Source of the DNA: an uncultured Collinsella sp.
GTDB taxonomy: Bacteria > Actinomycetota > Coriobacteriia > Coriobacteriales > Coriobacteriaceae
Assembly (NCBI GenBank): GCA_949287065.1
Contig: CASEEV010000065.1
Location: 1 to 64,000 of the forward strand
Direction: 5' to 3'
Length of the DNA stretch: 64,000 nt
Every line of letters begins with the position of its first letter. Position 1 is the first letter of the stretch. Positions 44,743-53,456 of the stretch are shown here, in pieces. A program made the translations under genes and the position numbers. The notes beneath the pieces are model-generated. The model saw nothing but the letters and a program-made list of their open reading frames with translations. It was not told the DNA's origin and made no database searches.

Positions 44743-44776
44743 CTTAGCCATAGCGCAAAAGCTTCCGCACGTCCGG

Positions 44777-44804
44777 TGAACGGTAGGCATTAGCAGGTGA
44801 ACGT
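44777..44804 (-). promoter_or_regulatory. CCGTTYA direct repeats (site 3)
   Basis: Plus strand TGAACGG (44777-44783) and TGAACGT (44798-44804), 21 bp apart, about 40-65 bp upstream of the PTS -10. A weaker CCGTTTA (44915-44921) / ACGCTTA (44936-44942) pair, also 21 bp apart, faces the esterase gene on the other side. Confidence 0.55.
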
Positions 44805-44975
44805 CATGTTTGCGGCATCTCTATAGCGACTTGAAGATGTAAACAGTGCGGTCAATCACTCTCGCAAGCCTGTAGAATATCCGCTCCATATGAATGGTTT
44901 TTTGTATTCATCCGCCGTTTAACAGGCAAAACAGTACGCTTACCGTTCTCCCGCCAAGCGGGGTCTCCAACTAAA

Positions 44976-44993
44976 TATACTAAACATGTTTAG
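44976..44993 (+). promoter_or_regulatory. Esterase promoter with LacI-type operator
   Basis: TATACT (44976-44981) is overlapped by the perfect palindrome CTAAACATGTTTAG (44980-44993), placing a repressor across the -10 and transcription start. Confidence 0.6.
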
Positions 44994-45017
44994 ATACTGT
45001 CTAAAAGGAGAAGTGCT

Positions 45018-46370
45018 ATGAACCCCACAGACCTCACCGCACTCGGCTACAAAACGGTGACCAAGCTCGGAGACTTTGGTCCCTGGATCTCGAAGCTCGT
45101 GCTCGAGCTGCCCGAGGAAATCGGGGTGAACGACGTGAGCCCCGACACGTTCAGCGTCTTCTGCGCGCGCCATGAGCGCACGGGGGCGCTTCTCATGCGT
45201 CGCGAGCGCGGCGCAGACCACGACGCCCCGTCGGTCGGCTACGTTGCCGTGCAGACGGCCTACCCCGCCATCGCCTCGGGAACGCGCGCGGCACGCGGCA
45301 CGCACGTTGCCCTCGAGCTGCCCGAAGTGCGTCTCACCAAGCGCGTCGAGGGCGGCGTCATGGGCTCGCGCCGTATCGAGAACCGCTTTCGCGTAACCCA
45401 GACCGCGGAGATCCCCGGACGCAACCGCCCCCTCGCGGGCATGGTGTTCGCCTCCTGCACGGGCAGCATCTGCCCCGAGCTCAACGGATGGCGCACCGAC
45501 GAGATGAGCGAGGCGGTCGACGGCGTCAGGCTGTCGTACGGCTATTACGAGCCCGATTTTGCACCGGCGCCCGCAACCCCCTTTGGCCCCGCGCGCACAA
45601 AGCCCGAGAAGGCGGCGCTCATCGTCTACCTGCACGGCGCTGGCGAGGGCAAAGGCGAGGGCCTTCAAACCGAAGGGGGGCCGCTCGTGCCCGAGGGCCC
45701 CGAACGCGCCTACACCGGCAACCGCGTGACCGCCCTCTCCCAGGCAAAGATCCAGAGCCACTTTGACGGCGCCGCTTGGGTGCTCGTGCCGCAGTGCCCC
45801 ACCTTCTGGATGGACAACGGTGCCGAGAAGCTCGGACACAGCAACCAGAGCATCTACGTGCGCGCGCTTAAGGCGCTCATCGACGAGTTTGTCGCGGCTC
45901 ACGCCGACCGCATCGACACGTCGCGCATCGTTGTCGGCGGCCTCTCGAACGGCGGCTTCATGACGCTGCGCATGTGCCGCGACTACCCCGGCTTCTTTGC
46001 CGCGGGGCTCCCTTGCTGCGCACCGTGGTACGACGCCACGCCCGAAGACGTTACCGAGCTCGCCAAGACGCCCCTGTGGTTCGTCCACTCCAAAGGCGAC
46101 GAGCTCGTCGACCCCAAAGAGACCGTGCTGCCGCTCTACCGTGCGCTCAAGGACGCCGGAGCGACCGCGCACGTCACCTACTTCGACCACGTTGAGGACC
46201 TGACCGGTGCGTACCGCGAGGCCGACGGGTCGCCCAAAAAGACGTTCAACCACGGCGTGTGGATCCACGTGTTCAACGACTTCTGCCGCACCGACATCGA
46301 CGGCACCAACGTCATGATCGACCGCGAACCCGTAGGCATGTGGGAATGGGCGGCGCGCCAAAGAGCGTAG
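45018..46370 (+). CDS. Alpha/beta-hydrolase, esterase/peptidase-like
   Basis: A 450-residue cytosolic hydrolase. Residues 1-180 form a beta-rich N-terminal domain; then an alpha/beta-hydrolase fold with the oxyanion HG in LIVYLHGAGEG, the nucleophile elbow GGLSNGGFMTLR, an acid in VHSKGDELVDP and histidine in FNHGVWIHV. The closest visual match is the PHB-depolymerase/prolyl-oligopeptidase esterase group. In this locus it may remove acyl groups from imported glycosides. An AAAAGGAG stretch precedes the ATG; divergent from the PTS gene. Confidence 0.8.
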   Translation: MNPTDLTALGYKTVTKLGDFGPWISKLVLELPEEIGVNDVSPDTFSVFCARHERTGALLMRRERGADHDAPSVGYVAVQTAYPAIASGTRAARGTHVALELPEVRLTKRVEGGVMGSRRIENRFRVTQTAEIPGRNRPLAGMVFASCTGSICPELNGWRTDEMSEAVDGVRLSYGYYEPDFAPAPATPFGPARTKPEKAALIVYLHGAGEGKGEGLQTEGGPLVPEGPERAYTGNRVTALSQAKIQSHFDGAAWVLVPQCPTFWMDNGAEKLGHSNQSIYVRALKALIDEFVAAHADRIDTSRIVVGGLSNGGFMTLRMCRDYPGFFAAGLPCCAPWYDATPEDVTELAKTPLWFVHSKGDELVDPKETVLPLYRALKDAGATAHVTYFDHVEDLTGAYREADGSPKKTFNHGVWIHVFNDFCRTDIDGTNVMIDREPVGMWEWAARQRA

Positions 46371-46417
46371 CGAGCACCCCGCCGGCGAGAATCTCAAACC
46401 AGGAAGGAAGCTCTTTC

Positions 46418-47938
46418 ATGAGTGCAGACAAGCTGCCGCGCGTGATGGTGACCACCGACCTCGAGGTGGACGACATGAACTCGCTCATCCATCTCGCGCT
46501 CTACCTTAACCTGCTCGATGTCGAGGCCATCGTCACGACAGCCTCGCAGTACCACTTCCTCGGAGACGGAAGCCACACCCTCGGCGAGGTCACGCCGCAC
46601 TGGCGCACCAAAGGCGTTCGCTCCTACACCTGGGAGAAGGTCCCGCACGAGCCCGACCCCAACGCCGGGTCGCTCGCAAGCTACCGCCCCTTCCCGCGCA
46701 CCTGGGCGCAAGACCTCTGGGCCAACGAATACGCCGACGCATGGCCCCATCTCTGCGAGAACGCAACGGCAGCAGGCGAGCCGCCCTTCCCCACCCCCGC
46801 CGAGATGCTCGGGCGGACGTACGAGGGCAACGTTGCCTTTGAGGGAGACGTGCGCGAAGACACCGCCGGGTCCAACGTCATCAAGAGCGCCATTCTCGAC
46901 GACGACCCCCGCACGCTCTGGCTTCTCTCTTGGGGCGGCATGAACACCATCGTCCGCGCCCTCATGTCCATTGCCGAGGACTATCGGAACACCGACGCGT
47001 GGGACGAGGTCCGCAGCCGCGTTTACACCAAGGTCCGCGTGCTCGGCGTCACCAACGGCGTCGGGCAGGACAACTCGTGGCTCGACCACGGCGAGCCCCT
47101 CTTTCCCGACCTCGTCTTCCTGCGCGCGCCCTTCATGTACGGCGGCTACGTAGACGCCGTTGCCGCGCAGCCCGACAGCATCGAGCTCTTCCGCGCGCCC
47201 TGGCCCGAGGAGAACCTCGCGCACGGCAACGGCCCCCTCATGGCGCGCTACATGCTCTACGGAGACGGCAAGGTGTACGAGAACGAGCCCGAGCGCTTTC
47301 AGTTCGGACGGCATGCGACCCTCGACTGGGGCCTTGACGGCATGGAGCCCATCCGCTTCACGCCCGGCGACTTTATGGCCGAGGGCGACTCGATGACCTA
47401 TATCCCGCTCATCCCCTTCGGCCTGCGCGGTGCCGAGGAGAAGGGCTTCTCAACGGTGCTCGGCCCCCTGTTCCGCGACCGCATCGAGGGCAAAGGCGAC
47501 GGCATGAGCTTCGCCGACTTAGGGCACGCTGCGACCGAGAACCCCAACCCGTATCTCCGCGCCTACCAAGAGGACTTTGCCGCCCGTGCGCAATGGTGCG
47601 CCCATGGTCCCTCAGTTTGCAACCATGCCCCCATCGTCGAAGGCGTCACCCCCGACACGTCCGCCCTGCCCGGAGCGACCGTTGAGGTCGGCGCCTGGGT
47701 ATCCGACCCCGACGGCGACATGCTCTCCTGCTGCTGGACGGTCGACGTGCTCTCGAGCTCCTATCATGGGACTCAGGATCTAGACGCATGGTGTGCAGAA
47801 GAAACGAGAGCCCGCTTTGCCGTGCCCGACGACGCCGCCCCCGACGACCGCATCGTCCTTGTGCTTCGCGTCCGCGACATGACCGAGCGACCCTGCACGC
47901 GCTACGCCCAGGCTGCCATCACCATCGCGACGGCATAG
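46418..47938 (+). CDS. DUF1593 nucleoside-hydrolase-like protein
   Basis: A 506-residue protein. The N-terminal part resembles inosine-uridine nucleoside hydrolases (VMVTTDLEVDDMNSLIHL, with the aspartate cluster DLEVDD), and the C-terminus is an Ig-like domain (GATVEVGAWVSDPDGDML). This is the DUF1593 arrangement, often annotated cellulose-binding or Sde182-like; GNGPLMARYML and AEGDSMTYIPLIPFGL fit. Some relatives are secreted glycan-acting proteins, but no signal peptide is seen here. Co-directional with the esterase 48 bp upstream, so likely one operon. AGGAAGGAAG precedes the ATG. Confidence 0.75.
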   Translation: MSADKLPRVMVTTDLEVDDMNSLIHLALYLNLLDVEAIVTTASQYHFLGDGSHTLGEVTPHWRTKGVRSYTWEKVPHEPDPNAGSLASYRPFPRTWAQDLWANEYADAWPHLCENATAAGEPPFPTPAEMLGRTYEGNVAFEGDVREDTAGSNVIKSAILDDDPRTLWLLSWGGMNTIVRALMSIAEDYRNTDAWDEVRSRVYTKVRVLGVTNGVGQDNSWLDHGEPLFPDLVFLRAPFMYGGYVDAVAAQPDSIELFRAPWPEENLAHGNGPLMARYMLYGDGKVYENEPERFQFGRHATLDWGLDGMEPIRFTPGDFMAEGDSMTYIPLIPFGLRGAEEKGFSTVLGPLFRDRIEGKGDGMSFADLGHAATENPNPYLRAYQEDFAARAQWCAHGPSVCNHAPIVEGVTPDTSALPGATVEVGAWVSDPDGDMLSCCWTVDVLSSSYHGTQDLDAWCAEETRARFAVPDDAAPDDRIVLVLRVRDMTERPCTRYAQAAITIATA

Positions 47939-47961
47939 CCAACAACCGCAGCCCTAACAAG

Positions 47962-48008
47962 AAGAGGGGCGCGGAACGCCTACGCGAGCGTTCTGCGCCC
48001 CTCGTCTT
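47962..48008 (+). terminator. Terminator after the DUF1593 gene
   Basis: A 16-bp stem GAGGGGCGCGGAACGC / GCGTTCTGCGCCCCTC with one mismatch, followed by GTCTTC. The following 200 bp to the kinase 3' end show no gene. Confidence 0.7.
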
Positions 48009-48221
48009 CATCGACTGTGACAAGTAGGATGATCTCCTTCGGCAATCTCGTCTGGTGCGCATTACTGAAGAACCTCGAGCGTAATCCGTATTGCCCTGGA
48101 ACGAAGTCGAGCGAAAAGGGCAAGAAGGATGTCCCTTGGCGCATATCCTGCAAGTGCACAGCACCGAGGACATTCGCCAGAGGACACCCTCCCAGAATCC
48201 ATGCCTGGAAGAATCTGTTTC

Positions 48222-49712
48222 CTACCCTGCGAAGGCTATGGCCGCCTTGACGGCGCGGCGCCAGCCCTTGAGACGGGCGGTGCGGTCGCCTTCGAGCATC
48301 TTGGCGTCCCAGCTTGCACGGGGCGCCACGCGCCTCGCCACGTCCTCGGGGTAGAGGCCGAGCGCGATGCCGGCGCACCATGCCGCGCCGAGGCCGCTCA
48401 TCTCGTCGTTGCCCGCAGCCACGATGGGCACGCGCAGCATGTCGGCCACAAACTGCATAAGATAGGCGTCACGCGTAGGGCCGCCGTCGACCCGCAGCTC
48501 GGCCAAACTCACGCCGGAGTCGCGCTGCATGGCGTCGACCACGTCGAAGATCTGGAACGCGATCGATTCCACCGTGGCGCGCACGAACTCGGCACGCCCC
48601 GTGGTGCGCGTCATGCCGAAGACCGCGCCGCGCGTCTCGGCGTGCCAATGCGGGGCACCTAAGCCCGTGAACGCGGGCACCAGGTACACGCGGCTCGCGG
48701 GATTCGCCTCGAAGCAAAGATCGGTCGTCTCGGCGGGGCCCTCGATCATCTCCATGTCGTCGCGCAGCCAGGTCTTGACCGCGCCCGCGTAGTTGATGTT
48801 GCCCTCGAGCACGTACACGGTCTCGCCGTGGCGGCGCCAGCCGAGCGAACTCGAAAGGCCCGTGGTCGAACGTGTAAGCTCGCCTCCGACGTTCATCATC
48901 GCGCTCGAGCCCGTGCCCATGGTGGCCTTCGCCTGACCGGACGCGTAGCAGCCCTGGCCGAAGAGCGCCGCATGGGAATCGCCCATAACGCCGTGGACGG
49001 GCACCGGCGCGGGCAAAAAGCCGTCGAGGTCGGTCATGCCGAAACAGGCGTCCGAATCGGTCACCTCGGGCAGCCACGCGGGGTCGATGCCGAAAAGTCG
49101 GCAGCAGCGCGTCGACCACTTGAGCTTCTCGATATCAAAAAGCTGCGTACGGCTCGCGTTGGAGTAATCGCAACGGAATTCCGCCCCGTGCGTGAGCGTC
49201 CAGACCACCCAAGCGTCGATGGTGCCCAGACGCAGCGCACCTTCGCGCGCGAGCTCGCGCGCCGCGGGAACGTTCTCCAGGATCCACGTCATCTTGGCAG
49301 CGGGGTAATAGGGCGAAAGGGCAAGCCCCGTGCGCTCGCAGATAATGTCCGCCGCCCCCTCGCGCTGCGCGATGCGGTCGCACACCTCCTGCGCTCGGGC
49401 GCAATGCCACACGATGGCGTCGCAAACAGGCTCGCCGGTGCGCACGTCCCATGCCACCGTGGTCTCGCGCTGGTTGGAAATGCCGATGCCCACGATCTCA
49501 GCGGGATCGACGCCCTGCTCTTCAACCACGCCACGCGCGACCGTAAGCACGTTGCGCGCGATCTCGGCGGGATCGTGGCTCACCCAGCCGTCTTCGTTGA
49601 CCTTCTGCTCGTGGCTGCGGTCGGCGCGGTGCACGAGGCGCCCCGTCTCATCCACCAGCAGGGCCTTGGTGCCCTGCGTCGACTGGTCGATACCTATGAT
49701 GTAGCGGCCCAT
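48222..49712 (-). CDS. FGGY-family sugar kinase, glycerol-kinase-like
   Basis: A 496-residue carbohydrate kinase. The N-terminal phosphate-binding IIGIDQSTQGTKALLVDETG, GIGISNQRETTVAWD, VHGVMGDSHAALFGQGCY, FTGLGAPHWHAETRGAVFG and LRVDGGPTRDAYLMQFVADM are FGGY signatures, nearest by eye to glycerol kinase. In this operon (isomerase, split transketolase, kinase) the likely substrate is a ketose such as D-apulose; dihydroxyacetone or glycerol are alternatives. AAGGAGAG precedes the ATG. Confidence 0.85.
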   Translation of the reverse strand: MGRYIIGIDQSTQGTKALLVDETGRLVHRADRSHEQKVNEDGWVSHDPAEIARNVLTVARGVVEEQGVDPAEIVGIGISNQRETTVAWDVRTGEPVCDAIVWHCARAQEVCDRIAQREGAADIICERTGLALSPYYPAAKMTWILENVPAARELAREGALRLGTIDAWVVWTLTHGAEFRCDYSNASRTQLFDIEKLKWSTRCCRLFGIDPAWLPEVTDSDACFGMTDLDGFLPAPVPVHGVMGDSHAALFGQGCYASGQAKATMGTGSSAMMNVGGELTRSTTGLSSSLGWRRHGETVYVLEGNINYAGAVKTWLRDDMEMIEGPAETTDLCFEANPASRVYLVPAFTGLGAPHWHAETRGAVFGMTRTTGRAEFVRATVESIAFQIFDVVDAMQRDSGVSLAELRVDGGPTRDAYLMQFVADMLRVPIVAAGNDEMSGLGAAWCAGIALGLYPEDVARRVAPRASWDAKMLEGDRTARLKGWRRAVKAAIAFAG

Positions 49713-49723
49713 GCCTTCTCTCC

Positions 49724-50668
49724 TTAACCGCGCGCCAGCGTTTCGCGGGCCGCCTTGGCAATACCCGCGGCATCGAGCCCGTAGTGGGCAAAAACCTCCG
49801 GAGAAGTGCCCGTTACAACGGGCGCGTCCGGCAACGACAGGCACGTAAGCGGACGCGGGCAACGGGCGCCCAGCACCTGGGCGACCATGGAGCCAAGACC
49901 ACCGGTAGGCGCCGCTTCCTCGACCGTTACCACGGCGCGTGCGCCCTGGGCAGCGCGCACGACGGCGTCCGCATCGAGCGGCTTCACACAGTACATGTCG
50001 AGAACAGCTGCCTCGATGCCCTCGGCAGCGAGCGTCTCTGCCGCGTCGAGTGCGGGGCGCACCATCTCGCCGCAAGCGATGAGGGCAACATCCGAGCCCT
50101 CGCGCAGCCACGTAGCGCGGTCCATCTCGAAGGGGCAGCTGTCTGCCGCGTACACGTCGGCCACGGCGTTGCGGCCCACGCGGATATAGGCGCACTGCTC
50201 GTCAGCCATAAGAGCACGGGCGAGCTTCTCGGTCTGCCACTCGTCCGAGGGAAGGTAGACGCGCATGCCGGAAATCGCGGCCATGGCGGCGATGTCCTGC
50301 GCGGAATGGTGGCTCATGCCGAGCGCGCCGTAGGAAACGCCGCCCGAGATGCCGAGCAGCTTGACGTTGGTGCGCGAATAGGCGCAATCGACCTTGGTCT
50401 GCTCGTAGCTGCGCGTGGTAAGGAAGCACGCCGGCGACGCGACCCACGGCTTCTTGCCGCAGGCAGCAAGACCCGCGGCCATACCGACTGCGTTCTGCTC
50501 GGCAATGCCCGCCTCCACGGCCTGTTCGGGATAGGTGTCAAAAAACGGCGTCATCGACGCGGACCCGCGGGAGTCGGAGCAAACGACCACCACGTCGCGG
50601 TCGCCGGCCTCGGCGGCCTCCATGAGGACCTCGCAGATGACCTGCTTGTTCGCCTTTGTCTTAGCCAT
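49724..50668 (-). CDS. Transketolase C-terminal subunit
   Basis: A 314-residue half-transketolase: the pyrimidine-binding domain (DVVVVCSDSRGSASMTPFF, GIAEQNAVGMAAGLA with the catalytic glutamate) and the C-terminal domain (GSDVALIACGEMVRPAL). It pairs with the N-terminal subunit three bases upstream. Split transketolases of this type include the apulose-4-phosphate transketolase AptA/AptB; here that identity is inferred from context. Eleven bases separate it from the kinase. Confidence 0.88.
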   Translation of the reverse strand: MAKTKANKQVICEVLMEAAEAGDRDVVVVCSDSRGSASMTPFFDTYPEQAVEAGIAEQNAVGMAAGLAACGKKPWVASPACFLTTRSYEQTKVDCAYSRTNVKLLGISGGVSYGALGMSHHSAQDIAAMAAISGMRVYLPSDEWQTEKLARALMADEQCAYIRVGRNAVADVYAADSCPFEMDRATWLREGSDVALIACGEMVRPALDAAETLAAEGIEAAVLDMYCVKPLDADAVVRAAQGARAVVTVEEAAPTGGLGSMVAQVLGARCPRPLTCLSLPDAPVVTGTSPEVFAHYGLDAAGIAKAARETLARG

Positions 50669-50671
50669 CGC

Positions 50672-51646
50672 TTAGTCCTCCTTGGAAGCGGGGTTTACCG
50701 GACGGTCAGCTGCGGGAGCCGGCGCCGCAGCACCGGCACGGCCGGCAAGCGCGGCAACGGGGGCGGTGGCGCCGGCGCGCTCGACCGCAAAGTCGAGCTC
50801 GGGCACAAAGGCCTCGCCTGCCGCTGCGGCCTCGGCATGCGCCGTAAGGTCCGCCGTGATCTGGGCGTACTCCTCGTCGTTGGGCAGATGATGGTGCCAG
50901 CCCGCCTTGTTCTCCATAACAGGCGAGCCCAGGCCCTTCACCGTGTCCATGATGATCGCGGTGGGGCGGCTCTTTGTGGCAGCGGCCTCGGCAAAGGCGG
51001 CCTCGAGCGCAGCGAGGTCGTTGCCGTTCACGCACACGGTGTGCCACCCAAAGGCGGCCCAGCGCTCCTCTTGGCTATCGGCGTGCATGACGTCCTCGGT
51101 GTTGCCAGAGATCTGCAGGTGGTTGCGGTCGATCACGGCGCAGAGGTTGTCGAGGCCGTAGGTCGCGCCCGCCATGGCGGCCTCCCAGATGGAGCCCTCG
51201 GCGAGCTCGCCGTCGCCCATGACCACGTAGGTACGGTACGCGCGGCCGTCCATCTTGGCGGCAAGCGCCATGCCCACGCCTACGGGAAGCCCGTGTCCGA
51301 GCGAGCCCGAGTTCATCTCGATGCCGGGCAGCTTGTTGTTGGGGTGGCCGATGTAGGGGCTCCTGAACTTGGAGAAGCGCGCCTTCACGTCGGCGAGGTC
51401 GAGGTACCCGTAGTGGCAGAGCACCGCGTAGTACGCCTCCATGGCGTGCCCCTTGGAGAGCAGGAAACGGTCGCGATCGGGGTCCTCGAGCTTGTCGGGT
51501 CCCACGTTCATGATCTTGCCGTAGAGCAGCATGAGCGCGTCGGTCACACTCATGTCGCCGCCGATGTGCCCGCCGCCGCCCGCGACGATGATGTCGACGG
51601 CGTCTTGGCGCAGCTGCCAGCGCAGCTGCTCGAAGTTTTCAGTCAT
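50672..51646 (-). CDS. Transketolase N-terminal subunit
   Basis: A 324-residue TPP-binding half. Seen: GGGGHIGGDMSVTDALMLLY, FLLSKGHAMEAYYAVL, GSLGHGLPVGVGMALAAK and the TPP motif VMGDGELAEGSIWEAAMAG followed by NLCAVIDRNHLQISG. The last 50 residues are Ala/Pro-rich. Together with the next gene it transfers a ketol unit; predicted donor is apulose-4-phosphate. Stop is followed four bases later by the C-subunit ATG. Confidence 0.9.
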   Translation of the reverse strand: MTENFEQLRWQLRQDAVDIIVAGGGGHIGGDMSVTDALMLLYGKIMNVGPDKLEDPDRDRFLLSKGHAMEAYYAVLCHYGYLDLADVKARFSKFRSPYIGHPNNKLPGIEMNSGSLGHGLPVGVGMALAAKMDGRAYRTYVVMGDGELAEGSIWEAAMAGATYGLDNLCAVIDRNHLQISGNTEDVMHADSQEERWAAFGWHTVCVNGNDLAALEAAFAEAAATKSRPTAIIMDTVKGLGSPVMENKAGWHHHLPNDEEYAQITADLTAHAEAAAAGEAFVPELDFAVERAGATAPVAALAGRAGAAAPAPAADRPVNPASKED

Positions 51647-51655
51647 AACTCTCTC

Positions 51656-53056
51656 CTACTCGCCGCGGAGGTACGCGCGGACGTCCTCCTCGATGGGGTC
51701 GTACAGATCAGGCGCGATGCCCAGGTACTTGCAGGCCTCGTAGAGCACCGGCACCACGTTGGCGTGAATCGCCACGCAGTGGTGGATGTAGGGCCCCTCG
51801 ACGATCTTCGCCTCGAGGCGCTTGAGGTTCTCGACCTCGACCCACAGATAGGTGCCCATGCCCTTGGGGCCGTCGATGCCGCGCGCGTTGCCCAGAAGCA
51901 GCGAGTACTCGCCGTTGTCGCCGTCGAAGCGCGCGAGCGTGAGGTCGCCGTGCTTGGCCTCGGCGGTGAGGGCGCCGGGGTGGTCGAACGCGAGAGGATA
52001 GGTGAGGCGCGGCTTCTCGCAGGCCACCGAGCACGGCCAGGGACCGCAGTGCTGCAAAAGCTCGCCGTTCTCGTTGTCGGGGTGGCGCACGGTCCAGTCG
52101 GCGAACATGCCGTGATGACGGCCGAGGTCGGCCGCCTCCACCATGAGCGCGGTGATGGCGCCGTGGATGTCGGTCTCGCATACAACGGGGATGCCCATCT
52201 CGTTCAGGATCGCGTTTGCCGCGCACGGCATGATACCGAGCTCTGCCTGAAGCGCGTTCCAGCACTGGATGGCGCCGGCGTTGCAGCCGTACTTGTCGAT
52301 AAGCGTCTTCATGCCGTTGGCGAGCGCCGCCACCGACTTCGTCTGCTCGTCGGTGATCTCGCTCACGAAGTGCTCCGCGATGTAGGCGAGGGTCTCGGCC
52401 ATGCCCTCCTCGTCGGCGCGGGCGTCGCGCACCGCCTGCATGAGCTCGGTCATGGGGATGGGCGACAGCTGGATGTTGAACTTCTCGAGCAGCTCGCCCT
52501 CGTTGCACATGGTGGACCAGAAGTCGAAGGGGCGCGTGGACATCTGCAGGATGCGCGTGTGGCGGAACACCTTCACCACGTTGCACACCGCGAGGAAGTC
52601 CCACACGCCGCGCTCGAACTCAGGGTCGGTGAGGCGGCAGTTGGTCATGTAGGTAAACGGCACCTGGAAGCGGCGCAGCACCTTGCCCGTGGCGAAGAGG
52701 CCGCACTGCGAGTCGCGCAGGCGGGTGCCGTCAGGCTCAGGGCGCTCGTCGCGCGGACCCCACAGAAGCACGGGCTTGCCGAGCTCGCGCGCCAGGCGGG
52801 CGCACAGGTACTCGGTGCCAAAGTTCGCATGCATGAGCATGATGCCGTCGACGCCCTCGGCGCGGAACTTGTCCAAGATGGGCTGCACATGGCTGTCGTC
52901 GAAGAGCAGCCCCTCGTCGTTGATATCGTCGATGTCGACAAAATCGACGCCCAGCTCGCGCAGGCGGTCGGCGGTGAGCCCGCGGTACTTGATTGCGTCG
53001 GGAGCGCTGAAGATGCTGCGGCGGGTGGGAACGAAGCCGAGCTTGACCCTGTCCAT
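51656..53056 (-). CDS. L-fucose/L-arabinose isomerase-fold sugar isomerase
   Basis: A 466-residue protein of the FucI/AraA fold. Seen: an N-terminal Rossmann part (HANFGTEYLCARLARELGKP, LLWGPRDERPEPDGTRLRDS) and the metal site CETDIHGAITALM, matching E-x-D of fucose isomerases. It is first in the operon isomerase-transketolase N-transketolase C-kinase, so it should make the ketose for the kinase: apiose to apulose is the best guess. The characterised apiose isomerases may belong to another fold, so this is tentative. GAGAGGAAG precedes the ATG. Confidence 0.8.
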   Translation of the reverse strand: MDRVKLGFVPTRRSIFSAPDAIKYRGLTADRLRELGVDFVDIDDINDEGLLFDDSHVQPILDKFRAEGVDGIMLMHANFGTEYLCARLARELGKPVLLWGPRDERPEPDGTRLRDSQCGLFATGKVLRRFQVPFTYMTNCRLTDPEFERGVWDFLAVCNVVKVFRHTRILQMSTRPFDFWSTMCNEGELLEKFNIQLSPIPMTELMQAVRDARADEEGMAETLAYIAEHFVSEITDEQTKSVAALANGMKTLIDKYGCNAGAIQCWNALQAELGIMPCAANAILNEMGIPVVCETDIHGAITALMVEAADLGRHHGMFADWTVRHPDNENGELLQHCGPWPCSVACEKPRLTYPLAFDHPGALTAEAKHGDLTLARFDGDNGEYSLLLGNARGIDGPKGMGTYLWVEVENLKRLEAKIVEGPYIHHCVAIHANVVPVLYEACKYLGIAPDLYDPIEEDVRAYLRGE

Positions 53057-53090
53057 AAAAACTTCCTCTCTCGCAGAGGCATACACCTCG

Positions 53091-53174
53091 CAAACGTTTA
53101 CTAAATGTTTTACACTTTTGTTCAATTATTTGTTTGCTCTATACCGTAAACGGTGGTGTAAAGACGGTAAACGG
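53091..53174 (-). promoter_or_regulatory. Regulatory region of the isomerase operon (operator and CCGTTYA site 4)
   Basis: CAAACGTTTAC (53091-53101), with a LacI-type AAACGTTT core, lies in the leader. TAAACGG at 53147-53153 and 53168-53174 is exactly 21 bp apart and reads CCGTTTA toward the isomerase. A TATAGA near 53140 could be the -10. Confidence 0.55.
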
Positions 53175-53276
53175 CACTAAACAATTTGTCCCCGTGGCGC
53201 TATCACACCACGGGGACAAATGAGAAGTATGTCATGGGACAAAGCGGCTCATATAAAGCGCCTTTCTCGGCCCCTT

Positions 53277-53401
53277 GCCAAAAAGCGCTGTTAACAGCGT
53301 TTTTTGTCCACCCTCTCCTACCTGCGCATACATGTAGAGGCCGCAGGTGGGATGGGGTGTTTTGCCTCTGCCAAAAAACGCCGATAACAGCGGATTTTGA
53401 C
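53277..53401. repeat. Double-palindrome element, copy C
   Basis: First palindrome GCC...GCGCTGTTAACAGCG...TTTTTTGTC (53277-53308), second GCC...CGCCGATAACAGCGG...TTTTGAC (53370-53401), and a perfect ACCTGCG/CGCAGGT stem between them. It lies downstream of lacI, before the isomerase promoter. Confidence 0.8.
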
Positions 53402-53456
53402 ACGTCCTGCGGCAGCACGGAGCGGGGAACGGGAGGCGGATAACGAGGCGGGCGTC

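Noticed and set aside
49784-53104. 1106-codon open frame on the plus strand across the kinase, transketolase and isomerase genes
   Set aside because: It spans four well-supported genes on the other strand, and its His/Val/Gly-rich translation is typical of an antisense shadow.
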